A DNA stretch of 64,000 nucleotides from Streptomyces sp. NBC_00683 (GTDB lineage Bacteria; Actinomycetota; Actinomycetes; Streptomycetales; Streptomycetaceae). Below, piece by piece: positions 10,030-19,586 of the stretch. The number at the start of each line of letters is the position of its first letter. Positions within the stretch are counted from its first letter, which is position 1. The position numbers and the translations under genes were made by a program. Below the pieces are notes generated by a model. That model saw nothing but the letters and a program-made list of their open reading frames with translations, was not told where the DNA came from and made no database searches. Location of the stretch: assembly GCF_036226745.1 (NCBI RefSeq), contig NZ_CP109013.1, positions 2,604,001-2,668,000 on the forward strand, written 5' to 3'.

Positions 10030-11235
10030 TCAGTCGCCGATCAGTGCGTCGACGAAGGCGTCCGGCTCGAACGGAGCCAGATCGTCCGGTCCCTCACCGA
10101 GGCCGATGAGCTTCACCGGTACGCCCAGTTCACGCTGGACCGCGATGACGATGCCGCCCTTGGCGGTGCCGTCCAGCTTGGTGAGGACGATGCCGGTGAT
10201 GTCGACGACCTCTGCGAACACCCGCGCCTGCACCAGGCCGTTCTGGCCCGTCGTGGCATCGAGGACGAGAAGGATCTCGTCGAGCGGCCCGTGCTTCTCG
10301 ACGACGCGCTTGACCTTGCCGAGCTCGTCCATGAGGCCGGTCTTGGTGTGCAGCCGGCCGGCGGTGTCGATGAGCACGACGTCGGCGCCCTCGGCGATAC
10401 CTTCCTTCACCGCGTCGAAGGCGATCGACGCGGGGTCGCCGCCCTCGGGCCCGCGGACCGTACGGGCGCCGACGCGCTCGCCCCAGGTCTGGAGCTGATC
10501 CGCGGCGGCGGCGCGGAAGGTGTCGGCCGCACCGAGCACGACGCTGCGGCCGTCGGCGACGAGCACCCGGGCGAGCTTGCCCGTGGTGGTCGTCTTGCCG
10601 GTGCCGTTGACTCCGACGACCATCACGACGCCGGGCGTCTCGGCGCCGCCCTCCGTCTTCACGGCACGGTCGAAGTCGGTGCCGAGAAGGGTGATGAGTT
10701 CCTCGCGCAGCAGGGTGCGCAGCCCTTCCGGCGTGCGGGTACCGAGGATGCGGACCCGCTCACGGAGCCGCTCCACCAGTTCCTGGGTGGGGGCGACACC
10801 GACGTCGGCGGTCAGGAGCGTGTCCTCGATCTCCTCCCAGGTGTCCTCGTCGAGGTTGTCGCGGGACAGGAGCGTGAGCAGCCCCTTGCCCAGGGAGTTC
10901 TGCGAGCGGGCGAGCCTGGCACGGAGGCGCACCAGGCGGCCCTCGGTGGGCTCGGGGACTTCGAGCGGGGGGATCTCCGGCTCGATGACCACCGGGGCTT
11001 CCCCGGCGGGAGCCTCGGTTCCGGGGGGACCGACCTCCTCGATGGTGCGCCGCGCTTCGTCGCGCGGCGCCTCGGCTTCGTCGCCGATGTGGGGTTCGGC
11101 GGGAGCAGTGATGGTCGGCGTGCTCGACGGCGCCGAGGGCGGCAGCTGCTTCTTCTTGCGGCTGCTGACCACGAGCCCGCTGATCAGGCCGACCGCGACC
11201 AGGGCGATGACTACAGCAAGGATGACGATTTCCAT
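10030..11235 (-). CDS. ftsY: Signal recognition particle receptor FtsY
   Basis: This GTPase receptor docks Ffh-ribosome complexes at the membrane. With the ATG at 11235 the protein has 401 residues: an N-terminal membrane anchor (MEIVILAVVIALVAVGLI), a basic patch SRKKK, an acidic/proline-rich A domain, then the NG domain with P-loop GVNGTGKTTTTGK near 213, DTAGRLHTK near 295 and TKLDGTAKGG near 360. The upstream GTG at 11256 is also in frame. A GATACT -10-like hexamer lies between the two starts, which favours 11235 and a short or leaderless mRNA. N-terminal anchoring is typical of actinobacterial FtsY. Confidence 0.95.
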   Translation of the reverse strand: MEIVILAVVIALVAVGLISGLVVSSRKKKQLPPSAPSSTPTITAPAEPHIGDEAEAPRDEARRTIEEVGPPGTEAPAGEAPVVIEPEIPPLEVPEPTEGRLVRLRARLARSQNSLGKGLLTLLSRDNLDEDTWEEIEDTLLTADVGVAPTQELVERLRERVRILGTRTPEGLRTLLREELITLLGTDFDRAVKTEGGAETPGVVMVVGVNGTGKTTTTGKLARVLVADGRSVVLGAADTFRAAAADQLQTWGERVGARTVRGPEGGDPASIAFDAVKEGIAEGADVVLIDTAGRLHTKTGLMDELGKVKRVVEKHGPLDEILLVLDATTGQNGLVQARVFAEVVDITGIVLTKLDGTAKGGIVIAVQRELGVPVKLIGLGEGPDDLAPFEPDAFVDALIGD

Positions 11236-11344
11236 AACCAGTCCAGTATCGGCCACCGCCGTCGTCCGGGCGGTTCCGAAGGACCGCCCGGACGGACCCT
11301 GAGGGCGTTATGCACCTTTTGGTGGTAAAGGTACGCTGCTGCCC

Positions 11345-12739
11345 GTGGAGAACCGCGGTCTCGATCCCGTCCCCGACGCCGAGCGCACCGGCCGGGTCGG
11401 CGCCCTCTTCCCCACCTGGGTGACGGCGAACATGACGGTCCTGCTGCTGACGGTCGGCGCCGGGCTCACCGTCTTCAACGGGTTGAACTTCTGGCAGGTG
11501 CTCGCCGTCGCGGTCACCGCCCCGCTGCTCTCCTTCGGGCTCGTCGGCCTGGTGTCGATCGCCGGGAAGCGCGGCGGCTCGCCCGGCATGGCGCTGTCGC
11601 GGGCGGTCTTCGGCCAGCGCGGCAACCTCTTCCCCGGCGCCCTGCTGTGGGTGGCCCGCTGGGGCTGGGAGACGGTCAACGCGGTCACGGGCTCGTACGC
11701 CCTGCTGGCGGTGCTCGACCTGCTGTTCGATGTCCGGAGCACCAACAGCCTGGTCATGGTGACTCTGACGGCCTTCGTGGCGAGCAGCTTCCTGGTGTCG
11801 GGGCTCGGCATCCGGGCGCTGCGAGGGTGCTGTGCCGCGTCGTCGTACCTGTTCGGCGGCGCCAGTCTCCTCGTACTGGTCCATGTGATCGGCTCGACAC
11901 CGTGGCGGGCGGTCCTGGACCGTCCCGCGGGCCCGGCGGCGATGATGATCGCGGGGATCGGGACCCTGGTCGCCGGAGGCATCAGCTGGGCCCCGTCCGC
12001 CCCGGACTTCGCCCGCTACCTGCCGCGTTCGGCCTCCGGCCGGGCGATGGTCGGGGTAACCGTGGGAGGGGCACTGATCATCGTCCTGCCGATGGTGATG
12101 ATGGGCGCGGTGATGGCGGTGGGCACCCCGGGGCTGGCCGCCACGGATGATCCGGTGGCCTTCATCGGGCCGCTCCTGCCGGGCTGGATCTCGGTGCCGT
12201 ATCTCCTGATCGCCGTCTTCGGCATGGTGATGATCAACGCCATGTCGATGTACTCCGCCGGCTTCACCGCGCAGACGCTCGGGTTCGCGATGCCCCGCGC
12301 CTGGGCGGTGGGCGTGAACGCCGCCATCAGTCTGCTGCTCGGCGGGCTGCTGATGATGGTGGCGACGGGCTTCATCAACACGTTCATCTCCTTCCTGGCC
12401 CTGCTCGCCGTGACGTTCTCCGCCTGGGTGGGGGTGTTCGGCGCGGATCTGCTCCGGGGGCGCACGTACGACGCGGCTGCCCTGATGGACACGACGTCCC
12501 GCAGCGCCTACTGGTACTCGGCCGGCTTCTGCTGGCAGGCCATGACCGCGTGGGCCGCCGCTCTCGCCGTGGGGCTCCTGTTCACGACGGTGGAGTGGTT
12601 CAGCGGCCCTCTCGCCACCACCTGGATCGGCCGCAACGGCCTTGGCTGGGCGGCGACGATCCTGGCCGCGGCGGGGGTGTACGCGCTGCTGCCGCGTCCG
12701 GCCGCCCGCAGGGACGGCGGCGGCCCCGCCGGCTTCTGA
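11345..12739 (+). CDS. NCS1-family cytosine/purine permease
   Basis: The 464-residue protein has about twelve membrane helices. The N-terminal segment LFPTWVTANMTVLLLTVGAG and the later WAPSAPDFARYLPR match the nucleobase:cation symporter-1 family (CodB, PucI and allantoin transporters), which import nucleobases with H+ or Na+. The start is a GTG (11345) with only a weak ribosome site (AAAGG). No nucleobase catabolic gene is adjacent, so the substrate is open. It is divergent from ftsY across 109 bp. Confidence 0.85.
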   Translation: MENRGLDPVPDAERTGRVGALFPTWVTANMTVLLLTVGAGLTVFNGLNFWQVLAVAVTAPLLSFGLVGLVSIAGKRGGSPGMALSRAVFGQRGNLFPGALLWVARWGWETVNAVTGSYALLAVLDLLFDVRSTNSLVMVTLTAFVASSFLVSGLGIRALRGCCAASSYLFGGASLLVLVHVIGSTPWRAVLDRPAGPAAMMIAGIGTLVAGGISWAPSAPDFARYLPRSASGRAMVGVTVGGALIIVLPMVMMGAVMAVGTPGLAATDDPVAFIGPLLPGWISVPYLLIAVFGMVMINAMSMYSAGFTAQTLGFAMPRAWAVGVNAAISLLLGGLLMMVATGFINTFISFLALLAVTFSAWVGVFGADLLRGRTYDAAALMDTTSRSAYWYSAGFCWQAMTAWAAALAVGLLFTTVEWFSGPLATTWIGRNGLGWAATILAAAGVYALLPRPAARRDGGGPAGF

Positions 12740-12744
12740 CGGGC

Positions 12745-12784
12745 GGTCCGTCGCGGTACCGGCCCCGGTCCGTCGCGGTACCGG
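12745..12784. repeat. 18-bp direct repeat, 22-bp period
   Basis: The sequence GGTCCGTCGCGGTACCGG occurs at 12745-12762 and again at 12767-12784, immediately after the permease stop. It looks like a small tandem duplication in non-coding DNA. Confidence 0.7.
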
Positions 12785-12795
12785 TCCGCGACAGC

Positions 12796-12836
12796 ACGCT
12801 GCCCCGGTCGGGCGAGTGGCCGGACCGGGGCAGCGT
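12796..12836. terminator. Bidirectional terminator permease / glcP
   Basis: A 14-bp perfect stem (12796-12809 with 12823-12836) with a 13-nt loop lies between the convergent permease and glcP genes. Confidence 0.75.
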
Positions 12837-12864
12837 TCTGTACCGAGGAGAGGGGCAGCGGGGA

Positions 12865-14283
12865 TTAGCCCATCTCCTCCAGCGCCTTGCCCTTGGTCTC
12901 CTTCACGAACTTGAGCACGAAGGGGATCGAGAGCACGGCGAAGAAGGTGTAGATCATGTAGGTGCCCGACAGGTTCCAGTCGGCCAGGCTCGGGAAGCTC
13001 GCGGTGATCGCCCAGTTGGCGATCCACTGCGCGGACGCGGCGACTCCGAGCGCGGCGGCGCGGATGCGGTTCGGGAACATCTCACCGAGGAAGACCCAGA
13101 CCACGACACCCCACGACAGTGCGAAGAAGAGCACGAAGACGTGGGCCGCGATGAGTGCGACGGTGCCCTGGGTGTCGGGGAGCTTGCCGTCGACCAGGTC
13201 GGCGGAGAAGGCCCAGGCCTCGACGCCCAGCGCGATGGCCATACCGGCCGAGCCGACGAGGGCGAGCGGCCTGCGGCCGACCCGGTCCACGAGGACCATC
13301 GCGATCACGGTGCCGATGATGTTGATGATCGACGTGGTGAACGAGTAGAAGAACGAGCTGGTCGGGTCGATGCCGACCGACTGCCACAGCGTCGACGAGT
13401 AGTAGAACGCCACGTTGATGCCGACGAGCTGCTGGAAGACCGACAGTCCGATACCGACCCAGACGATCGGCAGGAAGCCGAAGCGGCTCCCGAGCAGGTC
13501 GCTGAACTTGGACTTGTGCTCGCGGTGCATGGCCGTCTCGATCTCGAGCACGCGGGCGTCGAGATCGACGTTCTTCCCCTCGACCTCTCCGAGGATCTTG
13601 CGGGCCCGGTCCTTCTTGCCGACGGAGATCAGGAAGCGCGGCGACTCGGGGATCGCGAAGGACAGCAGCCCGTAGAGGACGGCGGGCACGACCATGACGC
13701 CGAGCATCCACTGCCAGGCCTCGAAGCCGCCGATCTCGCCGCGCTGGTCGCCGTCGGCGAGCTGCAGGATGCCGTAGTTGACCAGCTGCGAGATGGCGAT
13801 GCCGATGACGATGGCGGCCTGCTGGAAGGAGCCGAGCCGGCCGCGGTAGGCGGGCGGCGAGACCTCGGCGATGTAGGCCGGGCCGATGACCGAGGCCATA
13901 CCGATCGCGAAGCCGCCGATGATCCGCCACATGGCGAGGTCCCACAGGGCGAACGGGAGCGCGGAGCCGATGGCGCTGATGGTGAACAGCACGGCGGCGA
14001 TCTGCATGCAGCGGATGCGGCCGATCCGGTCGGCGATGCGTCCCGCGGTCGCCGCGCCGATCGCGCAGCCGATCAGCGCGATGGCGATGACCTGCGCCAG
14101 CGTCCCCGAGCCGATGTCGTAGCGGTCACGGATGGCTTCCACCGCTCCGTTGATCACGGAACTGTCGTAGCCGAAGAGGAAGCCGCCCATCGCCGCGGCT
14201 GCGGTGATGAAGATGACATGGCCGAGATGCTCCGGGTGGGCCTCCCGGGCTCCGGACTCCGGCCCGTGCTCTGTGCTGGTCAC
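12865..14283 (-). CDS. glcP: Glucose permease GlcP (MFS sugar porter)
   Basis: The 472-residue MFS sugar porter has twelve membrane segments and the family motifs GGFLFGYDSSVINGA (helix 1), RIADRIGRIR, PESPRFLI at the end of helix 6, QQLVGIN in helix 7, and DRVGRRPL. It closely resembles Streptomyces GlcP1, the main glucose:H+ symporter, whose activity underlies glucose-kinase-dependent carbon repression. The start is GTG with an AGGAG ribosome site. It lies upstream of nothing on its strand, ends at a shared terminator, and has a recognisable promoter about 100 bp before the start. Confidence 0.92.
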   Translation of the reverse strand: MTSTEHGPESGAREAHPEHLGHVIFITAAAAMGGFLFGYDSSVINGAVEAIRDRYDIGSGTLAQVIAIALIGCAIGAATAGRIADRIGRIRCMQIAAVLFTISAIGSALPFALWDLAMWRIIGGFAIGMASVIGPAYIAEVSPPAYRGRLGSFQQAAIVIGIAISQLVNYGILQLADGDQRGEIGGFEAWQWMLGVMVVPAVLYGLLSFAIPESPRFLISVGKKDRARKILGEVEGKNVDLDARVLEIETAMHREHKSKFSDLLGSRFGFLPIVWVGIGLSVFQQLVGINVAFYYSSTLWQSVGIDPTSSFFYSFTTSIINIIGTVIAMVLVDRVGRRPLALVGSAGMAIALGVEAWAFSADLVDGKLPDTQGTVALIAAHVFVLFFALSWGVVVWVFLGEMFPNRIRAAALGVAASAQWIANWAITASFPSLADWNLSGTYMIYTFFAVLSIPFVLKFVKETKGKALEEMG

Positions 14284-14389
14284 ATGAACTCCTGATACCT
14301 GGCCGCAACGTCAGGCGTGGGGGGTGAGCTCTCCCAGTGGCGCACAACTTCTCGCAAGACACCACTTGAAGGTAAAAACAACATTGCAG

Positions 14390-14417
14390 AGATTATGCGT
14401 TCAAGTTTCGAAGTCAA
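14390..14417 (-). promoter_or_regulatory. Putative sigma-70 (HrdB-type) promoter of glcP
   Basis: On the minus strand TTGACT (14417-14412) and TAATCT (14395-14390) are separated by 16 bases in an AT-rich patch that stands out from the surrounding DNA. It predicts a leader of about 100 nt. TTCAA motifs recur upstream. This is motif-based only. Confidence 0.5.
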
Positions 14418-14545
14418 GACCGAGGTGAAGGCGCGGAAGTACTGACAACCACCCACCAGCACCCAAAAGGTGCGTTGAAGTGTTGAAGATTAGGTAAAGA
14501 CGGCGTGCCCGTGTGTGCCCACGGTCCACCCGTCCCCGCGGGTCC

Positions 14546-17500
14546 TCAGCGGAGCCGCTGGCTGATCACCTTGGAGACTCCGTCGCCCTGCATCGAGACG
14601 CCGTACAGCGCGTCGGCGACCTCCATCGTCCGCTTCTGATGCGTGATCACGATGAGCTGTGAGCTCTCCTGGAGCTCCTCCATGATCCGGATCAGACGCT
14701 GCAGATTGGTGTCGTCGAGCGCCGCCTCGACCTCGTCCATCACATAGAACGGGCTCGGCCTGGCCTTGAAGATGGAGACCAGCAGGGCAACGGCCGTAAG
14801 GGATCTCTCGCCACCAGACAGCAGCGACAGCCGCTTGACCTTCTTGCCCGGCGGCCTGGCCTCGACATCGAGTCCGGTCGTCAGCATGTTGTCCGGGTCG
14901 GTGAGGATGAGCCGGCCCTCGCCTCCGGGGAAGAGCCGGGAGAAGACACCCTCGAACTCACGTGCGGTGTCCCGGAATGCCTCGGTGAACACCTGCTCGA
15001 CCCGCTCGTCGACCTCCTTGATCACCTGCATCAGGTCGGCGCGGGTCTTCTTCAGGTCCTCGAGCTGCTCGGAGAGGAACTTGTGCCGTTCCTCCAGTGC
15101 GGAGAACTCCTCAAGGGCGAGCGGATTCACCTTCCCGAGTTGCTGATACGCCCGTTCGGCCGCCTTCAGCCTCTTCTCCTGCTCCGCCCTCACGAACGGC
15201 TTCGGCTGGTTGCGCGGGTGCTCCGGATCCTCCGGCAGCTCCTCGCCCTCCGCCGCGGGGGACGGCGGCACGAGCTGGCCGGGGCCGTACTCGGCGGCCA
15301 GACCGGCCGGCTCCACGCCGAACTCCTCCAGCGCCTTCGTCTCCAGCTGTTCTATCCGCAGCCGCTTCTCCGCCCCGAGCACCTCGCCGCGGTGCACCGA
15401 GTCGGTCAGCCGGTCGAGCTCGCCCTTGAGGTCGCGGCCCCGGTTGCGTTCGGCCGCCAGCTCACGCTCGCGCCCGGCCTTCGCGGCCTCGGCCGTGACC
15501 CTCTCCTCCTCGGCCCGTACGACGGACACCTCGACGTGCGCGAGCAGCTGACGGGCTCCGGAGGCCACCGCGGAAGCCACCGCGGCCTCGTGGCGCAGCC
15601 GGGCGCGGCGCTGCTCCGCGCGGGTCCGGGCCTCGCGCTCGGCGCGCGCTCCGCGGTCGAGGGCCTCGGCGCGCCCGGCGAGTCCCTTCACCCGCTCCTC
15701 ATGGGTACGGACCTGGAGCCGCGCCTCCATCTCGGTCTGGCGTGCGTTGGCGCCGTCGGCGGCGAGCCGGTCCCGTACGGAGGTGTCGGGCTCCTCCTCC
15801 ACCGGGGTCTCCTCGGCGACGAGCAGCCGCTCACTGAGTTCCTCGGCCTCCTCGGTGGCCCGCTCCAGCGCCTCCTGCGCCCGGGCTGCGGACGCGGTCG
15901 TGCGCTCGGCCTCCCCGGCCGCGCCCCGGGCCTGCCCGGCCAGGCGGCCTAGCTGCTGGGCCACCCCGGACTTCTCCCGCTCCGCGGCACGGCGCCGCTC
16001 CCCCAGCTCCTCGACACGGGCCGCGCCCTCACCGCGCAGGGCGCCCGCACGCTGCTGCGCCGCGGCGAGCTCCTCGCACCGCACGGCCAGCTCGGCCAGC
16101 TCCGCCGCGGCCTCGTCGACCGAGGCCTGCACCTCCAGAAGGCTGGGCGCCCCCGCGGACCCTCCGTGCGCGAAGTGCGCCCCCAGCACATCGCCCTCGG
16201 CGGTCACCGCGGTCAGCCCGGGATGGGCGGCGACCAGGTCCTCGGCGTCCTCCAGCGTGCCGACGACGACCATGTCGCGTACCAGCCGCCGTACGGCCAC
16301 CATCAGTTCGGCGGGGCCCTGCACGAGCTGGGCGACGGAAGGCGCGGCCCCCGCCCGGTCCGCGGACGCGACGGCCGCGTCCTGGCCGGCCGTGGAGACA
16401 AGGGCCGAGGCAGGATCGGCGGGCGCCGGAACGGTCCGCCCCGGCTGCGCGGCCTGCCCGGTGGCCGGGTGCCCGGGCGCACCGGGCTCCCCACCCTGTC
16501 CGGGTACGAGTCCCGCACCGTGCTCCGCGCCGGCACCGGTCGCGGTCGCGCCGGACGCCTGGCCGGGCAGGTGTCCCGCGGCGGCCCCGGTACCTCCGAG
16601 CAGCAGCGCCGCGCGGCCCGCGTCCTGCTTGCGCAGCAGACGGATCGCGTCCGCCGCCGTCGCCGGGTCCGTCACCGCGATCGCGTCGGCCGCCGCTCCC
16701 AGGGCCGCGGCCACCGCGACCTCGTACCCCGGAGCCACCGTGAGGAGTTCCGCGGCCGGGCCGAGCAGTCCCGACAGCCGGTCCCCCGCGGCGAGCAGCA
16801 CGCCCGTGCCGTCCTTGCGGCGCAGGCCCAGCGAGAGCGCCTCGTGGCGGGCGGCGAGCGCGGCACGCTTGCGTTCCGCGGAGGTGGCAGCCTCCCGGGC
16901 AGCGCCGAGTGCCGCCTCGGCCCCGGCCAGCTCCCGCTTGGCGGCCTCGTGCTGTTCCGCCAGTTCCGCGTCGCCCGCGTCCAGGCCGTCGACTTCGGCC
17001 TTGAGCTGTTCGTACTCCTCCTGTGCGGCGACCGCCCGCTCGCGTGCCTCGTCCCGCGATGCGGTGAGCCTGTCGATCTCGGCCTGTGCCGAACCGGCGC
17101 GGCTGCGGGCAGCGTTGACCTGGCCGTTCAGCCGGGCGAGGCCTTCGCGCCGGTCGGCGATGGCCCGGGCTGCGTCCCGGAGCCTGCGTTCCTCGGCGGC
17201 CAACTCGCGTTCCAGCTCGGCCCGGTGCGCGGTGGTGTCCTCCAGGGCGTGTTCCGCCGCCTCCAGCGCGGCCTCCAGCTCCGCCTCCTGCTCGCGGATC
17301 CGGGCGGCCTCGCGCTCCATGTCCTCGGGGTCCCGGCCGCGCCGCTCCTCCTCCGGTGCGGCGGAGGCGCTCTTCACGCGCGCGTCGGCGAGCGAGATCG
17401 TGCCCCGCACGCGTTCGGCCAGCTGCGAGAGTTCGTACCAGGTCTGCTGGGCCCGCTGCAGCCTCGGCGCGAGCCGCCGTACCTCGTCCTCGAGGTCGGC

Positions 17501-18307
17501 CTCGCGGACGAGCGCCGTCTTGAGCTCGGCCTCGGCCTTCTCCCTGCGCAGTTTGAGCGCCGCCTCGTCGGCGATCTCGCCGCGCAGCGCGTCGTGCAGG
17601 CCGACCAGATCGTCGGCGAGGAGGCGCAGCCGCGCGTCACGCAGATCGGCCTGGATGACGGCGGCCCGGCGGGCGACGGCGGCCTGGCGGCCCAGCGGTT
17701 TGAGCTGGCGCCGCAGTTCGTCGGTCAGGTCCTGGACCCGGGCCAGGTTCGCCCCCATCGCCTCCAGCTTCCGCAGCGCCTTCTCCTTGCGCTTGCGGTG
17801 CTTGAGCACGCCGGCCGCCTCCTCGATGAAGGCGCGGCGCCCCATCGGATCGGCGTGCAGGACGGAGTCCAGCCGCCCCTGGCCGACGATGACGTGCATC
17901 TCGCGGCCGATACCGGAGTCCGAGAGGAGTTCCTGGATGTCGAGCAGCCGGCAGGTGTCGCCATTGATCTGGTATTCGCTGCCGCCGTTGCGGAACATGA
18001 TCCGGGTGATCGTCACCTCGGCGTACTCAATGGGCAGCGCGCCGTCGGAATTGTCGATGGTCAGCGACACTTCCGCGCGGCCGAGCGGTGGTCTGCCGGT
18101 GGTGCCGGCGAAGATCACGTCTTCCATCTTGCCGCCGCGCAGGCTTTTGGCTCCCTGCTCGCCCATGACCCAGGAGAGCGCGTCCACCACATTGGATTTG
18201 CCGGACCCATTGGGACCGACGACGCAGGTGATCCCCGGTTCGAACCGCAGGGTCGTGGCGGAGGCGAATGATTTGAAACCACGCAGGGTCAGGGCCTTGA
18301 GGTGCAC
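14546..18307 (-). CDS. smc: Chromosome segregation protein SMC
   Basis: This 1253-residue condensin ATPase compacts and resolves the chromosome, which in Streptomyces matters most during sporulation septation. Walker A GPNGSGKSN is near residue 33, two long coiled coils flank the central hinge (about 500-720), and the C-terminal head has LSGGERSLTAVAL and Walker B FYVMDEVEAALDD. The start is GTG. Relative to about 1190 residues in S. coelicolor it is longer, mainly from a Gly/Ala/Pro-rich linker of about 80 residues between the hinge halves (about 16341-16590). scpA and scpB are not in this window. Confidence 0.97.
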   Translation of the reverse strand: MHLKALTLRGFKSFASATTLRFEPGITCVVGPNGSGKSNVVDALSWVMGEQGAKSLRGGKMEDVIFAGTTGRPPLGRAEVSLTIDNSDGALPIEYAEVTITRIMFRNGGSEYQINGDTCRLLDIQELLSDSGIGREMHVIVGQGRLDSVLHADPMGRRAFIEEAAGVLKHRKRKEKALRKLEAMGANLARVQDLTDELRRQLKPLGRQAAVARRAAVIQADLRDARLRLLADDLVGLHDALRGEIADEAALKLRREKAEAELKTALVREADLEDEVRRLAPRLQRAQQTWYELSQLAERVRGTISLADARVKSASAAPEEERRGRDPEDMEREAARIREQEAELEAALEAAEHALEDTTAHRAELERELAAEERRLRDAARAIADRREGLARLNGQVNAARSRAGSAQAEIDRLTASRDEARERAVAAQEEYEQLKAEVDGLDAGDAELAEQHEAAKRELAGAEAALGAAREAATSAERKRAALAARHEALSLGLRRKDGTGVLLAAGDRLSGLLGPAAELLTVAPGYEVAVAAALGAAADAIAVTDPATAADAIRLLRKQDAGRAALLLGGTGAAAGHLPGQASGATATGAGAEHGAGLVPGQGGEPGAPGHPATGQAAQPGRTVPAPADPASALVSTAGQDAAVASADRAGAAPSVAQLVQGPAELMVAVRRLVRDMVVVGTLEDAEDLVAAHPGLTAVTAEGDVLGAHFAHGGSAGAPSLLEVQASVDEAAAELAELAVRCEELAAAQQRAGALRGEGAARVEELGERRRAAEREKSGVAQQLGRLAGQARGAAGEAERTTASAARAQEALERATEEAEELSERLLVAEETPVEEEPDTSVRDRLAADGANARQTEMEARLQVRTHEERVKGLAGRAEALDRGARAEREARTRAEQRRARLRHEAAVASAVASGARQLLAHVEVSVVRAEEERVTAEAAKAGRERELAAERNRGRDLKGELDRLTDSVHRGEVLGAEKRLRIEQLETKALEEFGVEPAGLAAEYGPGQLVPPSPAAEGEELPEDPEHPRNQPKPFVRAEQEKRLKAAERAYQQLGKVNPLALEEFSALEERHKFLSEQLEDLKKTRADLMQVIKEVDERVEQVFTEAFRDTAREFEGVFSRLFPGGEGRLILTDPDNMLTTGLDVEARPPGKKVKRLSLLSGGERSLTAVALLVSIFKARPSPFYVMDEVEAALDDTNLQRLIRIMEELQESSQLIVITHQKRTMEVADALYGVSMQGDGVSKVISQRLR

Positions 18308-18415
18308 GCCGCCGGACTCTACCTTTCACTCTCGGTTTCGCTGATGAAGGTGCAGGGCACATCAGACGGTAAGCGAAGAGCGGTAGATCCGGGACGGGCC
18401 GGGGGGCAAAGAAAG

Positions 18416-18437
18416 AAGGGACGCCGAGGCGTCCCTT
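18416..18437 (-). terminator. Terminator of the small coiled-coil gene
   Basis: A 10-bp perfect stem (18416-18425 with 18428-18437) is followed, in the leftward direction, by a pyrimidine-rich CTTTCTTTG tail. It lies 156 bp after the coiled-coil gene and separates it from smc. The rest of 18308-18592 must carry the smc promoter. Confidence 0.7.
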
Positions 18438-18592
18438 GTAAATCGTATGCAGTCCTGCGTGACGGATCGCGAACGGGCCGGATCACAAGCAATCCATACA
18501 GTTCCCGGACGACGATCCGTGACGAAGACATTCCAGTGGTGATCCCGTACGGCTGCCACGTGCAGCCCGACCGGCCCCGACAGGGCCATCGG

Positions 18593-18805
18593 TCAGGTCA
18601 GCGCGGGCTCCGCCTGGGGTACGTCAATGTCGATGCTGTCGAGCAGCGACTCTTGGTGCTGGGCGGCGGCGTTGAGCGCGTCGTTCTCGTCCTGGATCCG
18701 TACGAGCTCGGATTCCAGGTCCTGGACGCGCTGCTGGAGCCGTCGCATCTCGGCGAGGAGTCGCGGATCGGAACCGCCGACGTAACCGAGAAGCGCCTTT
18801 GCCAT
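18593..18805 (-). CDS. Small conserved coiled-coil protein
   Basis: The 70-residue acidic protein begins MAKALLGYVGG and contains a single predicted coiled coil (residues 15-45; heptad-like LLAEMRRLQQRVQDLESELV). It has no cysteine and no membrane segment. Such small proteins are widespread beside smc or acylphosphatase in Streptomyces and have no assigned function as far as I know. It has its own terminator and a 5' region with a tandem 13-bp repeat. Codon use is normal for the genome. Confidence 0.75.
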   Translation of the reverse strand: MAKALLGYVGGSDPRLLAEMRRLQQRVQDLESELVRIQDENDALNAAAQHQESLLDSIDIDVPQAEPALT

Positions 18806-19244
18806 GATGGATGGTCCTCCACACTGAGTGACCGACCGATGCGGTGTGGGTCGTGAGGGAATCGCACCCGCGGTGCTCGGCAGTGCTCTGTCTTCACTGT
18901 GGTTCTGCTGCCAAACAGCTCTGCCAAACAGCTAAGGTGCGCGGGGTTTTCAGCGTCTCACCAAAAAGTTTGACGGTCAACACGATCACACCCCGTTGAG
19001 GCGGGTGTCCCGGGGGCGCGCGGCCGGACGATCATGCGGCGCGACTCTCCTGCGGGGTCCCGAGGGGCGTGGAGATCTTCGTCAATGCCGCAGCCTGGCA
19101 TGACATGACGTTCTTGGCAACCATGCTCCGTCGGCGGGTTCTTTCGCAGGTCATTTCGGGTGCGCGGTCCTCGACGACCGGCTCGGTCACCCCTCGCCGC
19201 ACCCCGGATACGGAGCGGATCCGAGCACCCTTTCGTCACCCCGG
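18806..19244. other. Intergenic region with a tandem 13-bp repeat
   Basis: No gene is supported in this 439-bp stretch; its open frames lack coding bias. It contains the promoter of the coiled-coil gene. CTGCCAAACAGCT is repeated in perfect tandem at 18908-18920 and 18921-18933, about 105-130 bp upstream of that gene, where a regulator could bind. Confidence 0.6.
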
Positions 19245-19526
19245 TCAGCGGATTGCGAATCCCTCATATCCGCCACGCGGCGTGTCCCAGATCTCAGTGA
19301 CGCCGTCCACGCGGCCGGGTGTGTCGTCGGAGCCGAGCCAGTCGAGCAGACGGTGGCAATTCTCACGTGTCCCTTCGGCGACAACCTGCACTCTGCCGTC
19401 GTCGAGATTGAGGGCAAAGCCGGTGAGGCCTCCGATCTCCAAAGCATTTGCCCTGGTGAACCAGCGGAACCCTACTTGCTGTACTCGGCCGCGTACCCAG
19501 ACGACGAGTCGTGCATCTTCGCTCAT
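19245..19526 (-). CDS. acyP: Acylphosphatase
   Basis: This 93-residue enzyme hydrolyses acyl phosphates such as acetyl phosphate or 1,3-bisphosphoglycerate. The signature [13 protein letters not shown] contains the catalytic Arg21, and the partner Asn40 is in GFALNLDDG. The second signature is [10 protein letters not shown]. Length and fold are standard. It is transcribed leftwards and is divergent from the CAP-domain gene, with a 14-bp palindrome between them. Confidence 0.95.
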   Translation of the reverse strand: MSEDARLVVWVRGRVQQVGFRWFTRANALEIGGLTGFALNLDDGRVQVVAEGTRENCHRLLDWLGSDDTPGRVDGVTEIWDTPRGGYEGFAIR

Positions 19527-19572
19527 GCCCGAACGCTAACCGGCCAATTGCTCAACGAGCACGTCACCCCTT

Positions 19573-19586
19573 TACGCCATGGCGTA
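19573..19586. promoter_or_regulatory. 14-bp palindrome in the acyP / CAP-protein divergent region
   Basis: TACGCCATGGCGTA is a perfect palindrome located 47 bp upstream of acyP and 96 bp upstream of the CAP-domain gene, a position suited to an operator acting on one or both promoters. No cognate regulator can be named. Confidence 0.4.
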
